This document shows positions 5,228 through 9,109 of a stretch of 9,109 nucleotides of DNA, piece after piece. The stretch lies in NCBI GenBank assembly GCA_002068715.1, contig MWAR01000579.1, forward strand, positions 1 to 9,109, written 5' to 3'. Position 1 is the first letter of the stretch. Each line of letters starts with the position of its first letter. Source of the stretch: a bacterium ADurb.Bin374. GTDB lineage: Bacteria > Riflebacteria > Ozemobacteria > Ozemobacterales > Ozemobacteraceae. Under the pieces are notes generated by a model. That model made no database searches, was not told where the DNA came from, and worked only from the letters and a program-made list of their open reading frames with translations. Position numbers and translations under genes: made by a program.

Positions 5228-6616
5228 ATGTTCCCAGCCGCCACGTATACGGCCCGGCGCAGAGAGTTGCGCTCGCGCTTCGGCAACGGTCTTCTTCTTT
5301 TCCCGGGAAACGGCGAGATGCCGATGAACTACGCGGCCAACACGTATGCGTTCCGGCAGGACAGCTCCTTCCTTTACTACTGGGGCCTCGCCGAGCCGGG
5401 TCTGTTCGCGGTCATCGACCTCGACCTCGGCCGCGAGATCGTGTTCGGCGACGACATCACGCTCGACGACGAGATCTGGATGGGACCGTGCGCGCCCCTC
5501 TCCGTCAGGGCCGCGGCGGCCGGCGTGACGGAGACCGAACCGCTCGCCTCGCTCGATGGGTATCTCGGCGCGGCTCTGTGCGCGAAGCGGCCGATGCGGT
5601 TCCTGCCCCCCTACCGTGCGGAAACGCGGTTCCAGCTCGGTCGCCTGCTCGGCATCGCGCCAGAGCGTCTGAATTCCTACGCGTCGGCGGAGTTCATCAC
5701 GTCGGTCGTCTCTCAGCGCATCGTGAAAAGCCCCGAAGAAGTCGCCCAGATCGAGGCGGCGCTCGGGATCAGCCATGCGATGTACGAGACAATCCTGCAT
5801 CTGCTCCGCCCCGGCATGATCGAACAGGAACTGGTCGGAGCCGCCGAGGGCGTGGTTCTCGCGGCCGGCTCGCACACCTCGTTTCCGACGATCCTCTCGA
5901 TCCGCGGCGAAACGCTCCACAACCATAATCACGGGAATACGGTGAAGCCGGGCGACCTCCTGCTCGTCGATTCGGGCGCCGAGTCGCCGCTTGGCTACGC
6001 CAGCGACATCACCCGGACCTTCCCGGTGTCGGGCCGGTTCGAGCCGCGCCAGAAGGAAATCTACGAGATCGTCCTGGCGGCCCAGACGAAAGCGATAGGG
6101 ATGATTCGGCCAGGCCTTCCCTTCCGCGAGGCCCATCTGGCCGCGGCGCAGGTCATCGCCGAAGGTCTGACGGCCATCGGCCTCATGCGGGGCGACCCTG
6201 CCGCCGCCGTCGCCGCCGGCGCCCACGCATTGTTCTTCCCCCACGGGCTTGGCCACGCGCTCGGTCTCGACGTCCACGACATGGAAGGGCTCGGCGAAAC
6301 GTATGTCGGCTACGACGATGAGTTCGTGCGCAGCGACCAGTTCGGCCTCGCCTACCTGCGCTTCGCCCGGCGGCTCGAGGCCGGCCACGTGATGACCGTC
6401 GAGCCCGGCATCTACTTCATCCCGACGCTGATCGCCGCCTGGAAGAAGGAAGCGAGACACGCCGCCTTCATCGACTACGCCGCCGTCGACCGATACGTCG
6501 GCTTCGGCGGCATCCGCATCGAGGACGACGTGCTGGTCACTCCCGAAGGTCGCCGCGTCCTCGGCCCGGCGATCCCCAAAACCGTCGCCGACGTCGAGTC
6601 CGCCCTCGCGAAATAG
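5228..6616 (+). CDS. pepP: Xaa-Pro aminopeptidase (aminopeptidase P, M24B)
   Basis: Cytoplasmic metallopeptidase that removes an N-terminal residue preceding proline, aiding peptide recycling. The protein has an N-terminal AMP_N domain (about 1-130) and a pita-bread catalytic domain. With the 5228 start, the five metal ligands are Asp248 (LLLVDSG), Asp260 (ASDITRTF), His343 (HGLGHALG), Glu392 (MTVEPGIY) and Glu432 (IRIEDDVL). His350 in LDVHD fits the catalytic histidine. It is 462 aa, near the usual 440-470. I prefer the ATG at 5228, which gives the family-typical start MFPAATYTARR and has GGAGG upstream (10-nt spacing). An in-frame ATG at 5177 with AGGG close upstream would add 17 atypical residues and cannot be excluded. 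It is a single gene, divergent from EFR1 and convergent with glnN. The family is certain; the exact peptide preference is not. Confidence 0.93.
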   Translation: MFPAATYTARRRELRSRFGNGLLLFPGNGEMPMNYAANTYAFRQDSSFLYYWGLAEPGLFAVIDLDLGREIVFGDDITLDDEIWMGPCAPLSVRAAAAGVTETEPLASLDGYLGAALCAKRPMRFLPPYRAETRFQLGRLLGIAPERLNSYASAEFITSVVSQRIVKSPEEVAQIEAALGISHAMYETILHLLRPGMIEQELVGAAEGVVLAAGSHTSFPTILSIRGETLHNHNHGNTVKPGDLLLVDSGAESPLGYASDITRTFPVSGRFEPRQKEIYEIVLAAQTKAIGMIRPGLPFREAHLAAAQVIAEGLTAIGLMRGDPAAAVAAGAHALFFPHGLGHALGLDVHDMEGLGETYVGYDDEFVRSDQFGLAYLRFARRLEAGHVMTVEPGIYFIPTLIAAWKKEARHAAFIDYAAVDRYVGFGGIRIEDDVLVTPEGRRVLGPAIPKTVADVESALAK

Positions 6617-6634
6617 CGGCCCGAGTAGAAAACG

Positions 6635-6659
6635 TTTCACCGCTGAGGCACAGAGTTTT
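6635..6659. repeat. Degenerate CTGAGGCACAGAG dispersed-repeat copy
   Basis: The sequence TTTCACCGCTGAGGCACAGA, followed by GTTTT, just after the aminopeptidase stop resembles a dispersed intergenic repeat with a CACAGAG unit that I recall from many environmental genomes. Only one unit is visible here and nothing else in the window matches it. The assignment is from memory. Confidence 0.35.
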
Positions 6660-6695
6660 CAACCGATCGCGCCGTGCCTTGGCCCGTTCATGCCC

Positions 6696-6726
6696 TGTAG
6701 GGGCGGGTTTGAAACCCGTCCCTACA
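6696..6726. repeat. 31-bp near-perfect palindrome, GTAGGGGCG family
   Basis: The arms TGTAGGGGCGGGTTT and AAACCCGTCCCTACA surround a single G, with one mismatch that still allows G-U pairing in RNA. The outer ends match the 28-bp palindrome at 1268-1295 while the centre differs, as expected for two members of one repeat family. It sits between convergent genes, where REP-like elements often lie, and could act as a bidirectional hairpin. Confidence 0.75.
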
Positions 6727-6736
6727 TGTCCGATGG

Positions 6737-6797
6737 CGATCCGCAGATATCAATACGATATAATATAATCTAATATATCTGCGTCATCTGCGGATCG
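6737..6797. repeat. 61-bp inverted repeat with CGCAGAT/ATCTGCG units
   Basis: Perfect 12-bp arms CGATCCGCAGAT (6737-6748) and ATCTGCGGATCG (6786-6797) enclose an AT-rich loop. The left arm can also pair over 9 bp with ATATCTGCG (6775-6783), so two hairpins compete. The text ATCTGCGTCATCTGCGGAT resembles a dispersed intergenic repeat I recall from diverse bacteria. It may end transcription from either side, though no T-run follows. Confidence 0.65.
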
Positions 6798-6801
6798 TTT
6801 T

Positions 6802-6817
6802 CCGGCTTTTTGGCCGG
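6802..6817 (-). terminator. Weak hairpin just after glnN
   Basis: Two bases after the glnN stop, a 5-bp stem CCGGC/GCCGG closes a 6-nt loop. No U-tract follows on the minus strand, so this is not a standard intrinsic terminator. It may act together with the larger inverted repeat downstream. Confidence 0.3.
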
Positions 6818-6819
6818 GT

Positions 6820-8925
6820 TTACAGGACGGTGAGGAGTTCCTGGTATTTGGCCATCGGCCAGAACTCGGCGGCGACGAGTTGTTCGGCTTCGTCGACGAC
6901 CGAACGGAGGGCGCCGAGGGCTTTCTCGCCTTCCGTCGCGAGATACCCGGCGTGCTCGTGGGAGTTTTTCTTCCCGGCAGCCTTTTCGAGGACGGCCACG
7001 AGCTCGTCGGTCCGGTCCTGGATGTTCGTGAACAACTCCTCGAACCGGCGGGCATCGGACAACAGTTTTTTCGAGGTCAGGCCGGCCGCCTTTGTCGCCG
7101 CCGCGGCGCCGGCCGTCGTTGCGATCTGCCGCGTAAGAGCCGGAACGATGAGGGTCCGGGCCATGTTGACGGCGGTCTTGTATTCGATCTCCTTCGTCTT
7201 CACGTAGGTCTCGAGTTTCACCTCGACCTTGGCGTGAAGTTCGCGGGACGTCAGCACGTGCGTCCTGTCCATCAGCTCCACGACCTCTTTCTCGAGATAC
7301 ACGTTCACGGCCTCGGGCGTGTTCCGGGCGTTCGGCAGGCCGCGCTTGGCGGCTTCGGCATGCCACTGGCTCGAATACCCGTTCCCTTCGAATCGCACGC
7401 GGCGCGTATCCCGGAAGACATCCCGCAGGACCGTGATCGCCCGTTCCTTGATGTCGCGCGGGCTCCTGAGAGCCGCAAGCCGCTTCTCTATGGTGTAGAA
7501 GCCGTAAGTGACGGCGAGGTTCAGCGACGTGACGGCCTCCGAGCAGTTCTGGGACGAGCCGACGGCGCGGAACTCGAACTTGTTACCAGTGAAGGCGATC
7601 GGCGACGTGCGGTTCCGGTCGGAGGAGTCGCGCGTCACGCGCGGCAGGTTGCGCACGCCCATGTTGATGTGGGCCATGGTCTGCTCGTTCAGCTTGCCCA
7701 TGCCGGCGATCTCGTCGACTAGCTGGGTTAAATACTCACCGAGATATATCGACATGATCGCCGGGGGCGCCTCGTTCGCCCCGAGCCGGTGGTCGTTGCC
7801 GGCGTCGGCCGCGGCAGCGCGCAGAAGGCCGCCGTATCTGTCGACGCCAAGCATCATCGCGCCCAGTGTGAGAAGGAAGGTGATGTTCTTTAGCGGGGAG
7901 GCGGACGGCTCGAGGTAGTTCGCGCCTGTGGAATCGCCGATCGACCAGTTCACGTGCTTACCCGAGCCGTTCACGCCCGCGAACGGCTTCTCGTGCAGCA
8001 GGACGACGAACTCGTGCCGCATCGCCACGTGCTTCATGATGTCCATGATCTGGAGGTTGTGGTCGATCGCGAGATTCGCCTCCTCGAACAGCGGCGCAAG
8101 CTCGAACTGGTTCGGCGACACCTCGTTGTGACGGGTTTTCGAGGGAATGCCGCGCCGGTACAGCTCGCGATCGAGGTCTTCCATGAACCTCAGCATCTTG
8201 CGGTGGATCGAGCCGAAGTAATGGTCTTCCATCTGCTGGCCCTTCGCCGGAGCCGCGCCGAACAGGGTTCGGCCGCAGATGCGCAGGTCGGGCCGCGTCT
8301 CGTACAGCTTACGGGAGACGACGAAATACTCCTGTTCCGGGCCGGTGTAGACGATCGTCTTCTTCGCCAGGCGGTTTCCCAAAAGTCGCTGGAGGCGGAT
8401 GTTCGTGTCATTGAGAGCGCGCATCGAACGCAGGAACGGTGTCTTCAGGTCGAGGACGTCGCCGGTCCAGGAGAGGAAGACGGAGGGAACGACCAGGGTC
8501 CGGGTCTGACCCGTTTCCTGGAGGAACGCGGGGGAGGTGGGGTCCCAGGCGGTGTAGCCGCGGGCCTCGAACGTCGACCGGATGCCGCCCGAAGGGAAGG
8601 ACGACGCATCGGGCTCGGACTGGATGAGCTGTTTGGCGGAAAACCGCTCGATCAGTTCGCCGTTCTCGCCGTAGCTGATGAACGCGTCGTGCTTCTCGGC
8701 TGTGCCGCCACGCTGGGGCTGGAACCAGTGGGTGAAATGGGTCGCACCGTTGCCGATCGCCCATTCCTTCATGGCATGCGCGACTTCGTCGGCGATCGAC
8801 TCGTCGAGCGGGGTTCCGCTCTGTATGGTCGCCTGGAGCTTCTCATACGCCGCGCGGTTGAGCTTCTCGCGCATGACGGCGCGGTTGAAGGTCAGTTCGC
8901 CGAAAAACCTGTTGATGTCTGACAT
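6820..8925 (-). CDS. glnN: Glutamine synthetase type III
   Basis: Catalyses ATP-dependent condensation of ammonia with glutamate to glutamine in the cytoplasm. At 701 aa it fits the GSIII family (about 700-730) and is far longer than GSI or GSII. Recognisable elements in order: an N-terminal GSIII-specific region starting MSDINRFFGELTFN, VFLSWTGDVLDLKTP, GPEQEYFVV (glutamate/metal site), KTRHNEVSPNQFELAP, KPFAGVNGSGKHVNWS (nucleotide/substrate region) and NRTSPIAFTGNKFEFRAVGSS, then a helical C-terminal part ending near the stop at 6820. The ATG at 8925 is preferred over 8958 because AGGAG lies 6 nt upstream and the family-like sequence begins there. It has its own promoter (8971-8998). No adenylylation-type regulator or nitrogen regulator is encoded nearby, in keeping with GSIII being regulated differently from GSI. 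Confidence 0.96.
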   Translation of the reverse strand: MSDINRFFGELTFNRAVMREKLNRAAYEKLQATIQSGTPLDESIADEVAHAMKEWAIGNGATHFTHWFQPQRGGTAEKHDAFISYGENGELIERFSAKQLIQSEPDASSFPSGGIRSTFEARGYTAWDPTSPAFLQETGQTRTLVVPSVFLSWTGDVLDLKTPFLRSMRALNDTNIRLQRLLGNRLAKKTIVYTGPEQEYFVVSRKLYETRPDLRICGRTLFGAAPAKGQQMEDHYFGSIHRKMLRFMEDLDRELYRRGIPSKTRHNEVSPNQFELAPLFEEANLAIDHNLQIMDIMKHVAMRHEFVVLLHEKPFAGVNGSGKHVNWSIGDSTGANYLEPSASPLKNITFLLTLGAMMLGVDRYGGLLRAAAADAGNDHRLGANEAPPAIMSIYLGEYLTQLVDEIAGMGKLNEQTMAHINMGVRNLPRVTRDSSDRNRTSPIAFTGNKFEFRAVGSSQNCSEAVTSLNLAVTYGFYTIEKRLAALRSPRDIKERAITVLRDVFRDTRRVRFEGNGYSSQWHAEAAKRGLPNARNTPEAVNVYLEKEVVELMDRTHVLTSRELHAKVEVKLETYVKTKEIEYKTAVNMARTLIVPALTRQIATTAGAAAATKAAGLTSKKLLSDARRFEELFTNIQDRTDELVAVLEKAAGKKNSHEHAGYLATEGEKALGALRSVVDEAEQLVAAEFWPMAKYQELLTVL

Positions 8926-8970
8926 CTGCTTCTCCTGGGTGACCGGGATGTGAATCACAACGATGCCACG

Positions 8971-8998
8971 ATTTTACGCTTCATCGGTGAATCGTCAA
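8971..8998 (-). promoter_or_regulatory. glnN: Sigma-70-like promoter of glnN
   Basis: Read on the minus strand, TTGACG (8998-8993) and TAAAAT (8976-8971) are separated by 16 bp, each with 5 of 6 consensus bases. Transcription would start near 8964, about 40 nt before the glnN ATG. No sigma-54 type GG...GC element is visible, which argues against NtrC-type control at this promoter. Confidence 0.65.
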
Positions 8999-9034
8999 GG
9001 CGTTTTGAGCATATTTGCTGGAAATGTATGATTT

Positions 9035-9109
9035 TTACTCCAGAAAACTATCGAATTGTTCAGTTTCAGGGCAGAAGGTCACGAAATCGATCAACATTCC
9101 GCGGCCGGA
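9035..9109 (-). CDS. Possible C-terminal end of an upstream gene (partial)
   Basis: From the window edge a minus-strand frame stays open for 24 codons and ends in TAA at 9035-9037. It reads SGRGMLIDFVTFCPETEQFD and then SFLE. The length is too short to distinguish a real gene end from a chance open frame. The base composition drops towards AT just after the stop, as in an intergenic region, which slightly favours a real end. No family is recognised. Confidence 0.22.
   Translation of the reverse strand, partial: SGRGMLIDFVTFCPETEQFDSFLE

Noticed and set aside
5123..6640. Long minus-strand open frame of 505 codons opposite aminopeptidase P
   Set aside because: It mirrors a gene with all five metal ligands intact. 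The frame is open only because of high GC content, and the protein shows no motifs.
7954..8922. Plus-strand frames opposite glnN
   Set aside because: No recognisable motif, and the opposite strand has continuous glutamine synthetase III signatures.

Overview
The window looks like chromosomal DNA from an uncultured, GC-rich bacterium, probably a metagenome-derived contig. A type III glutamine synthetase, an EFR1-type flavodoxin/ferredoxin protein and a long-type GlmS-like amidotransferase point to a non-model, perhaps anaerobic lineage. No phylum can be fixed from the sequence alone. No rRNA, tRNA, CRISPR array, transposase or phage gene is visible.

Layout: (1) 5-1063, minus: mnmA, tRNA 2-thiouridylase, written in a GGG/CCC/CGG-rich codon style. 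(2) 1064-1354: AT-richer spacer with a perfect 28-bp palindrome. (3) 1355-2446, minus: an ORF that starts as the glutaminase half of a GlmS-like enzyme and ends in about 23 residues that read as the C-terminus of cysteine synthase (CysK). The sugar-binding SIS domains are absent. (4) 2447-2981: a gene-poor leader with inverted repeats, a small ORF and a good sigma-70-like promoter. (5) 2982-4304, plus: a MEDS-HisKA-REC signalling protein with no kinase ATPase domain. (6) 4301-5101, minus: EFR1 flavodoxin plus two [4Fe-4S] clusters, overlapping the previous gene tail to tail by 4 bp. (7) 5228-6616, plus: aminopeptidase P, divergent from EFR1. (8) 6617-6819: a spacer between convergent genes built largely of dispersed-repeat-like sequences. 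(9) 6820-8925, minus: glnN, with a clear promoter at 8971-8998.

The main oddity is at 1424-1456. To its left lie a CysK tail, a spacer and mnmA, in one codon style. To its right lies the 5' part of an unrelated gene, and codon use shifts. Cysteine synthase next to mnmA is a natural sulfur-metabolism pairing, so the left block probably came from a cysK-mnmA locus. This is either a real deletion or recombination fusion, or an assembly chimera. The sequence alone cannot decide between them.

The remaining genes are mostly single transcription units for nitrogen assimilation (glnN), peptide turnover (aminopeptidase P), redox (EFR1) and signalling. No operon is evident. The most novel candidate biology is the MEDS-HisKA-REC protein, which keeps a phospho-accepting His and Asp but cannot phosphorylate itself by the usual route.
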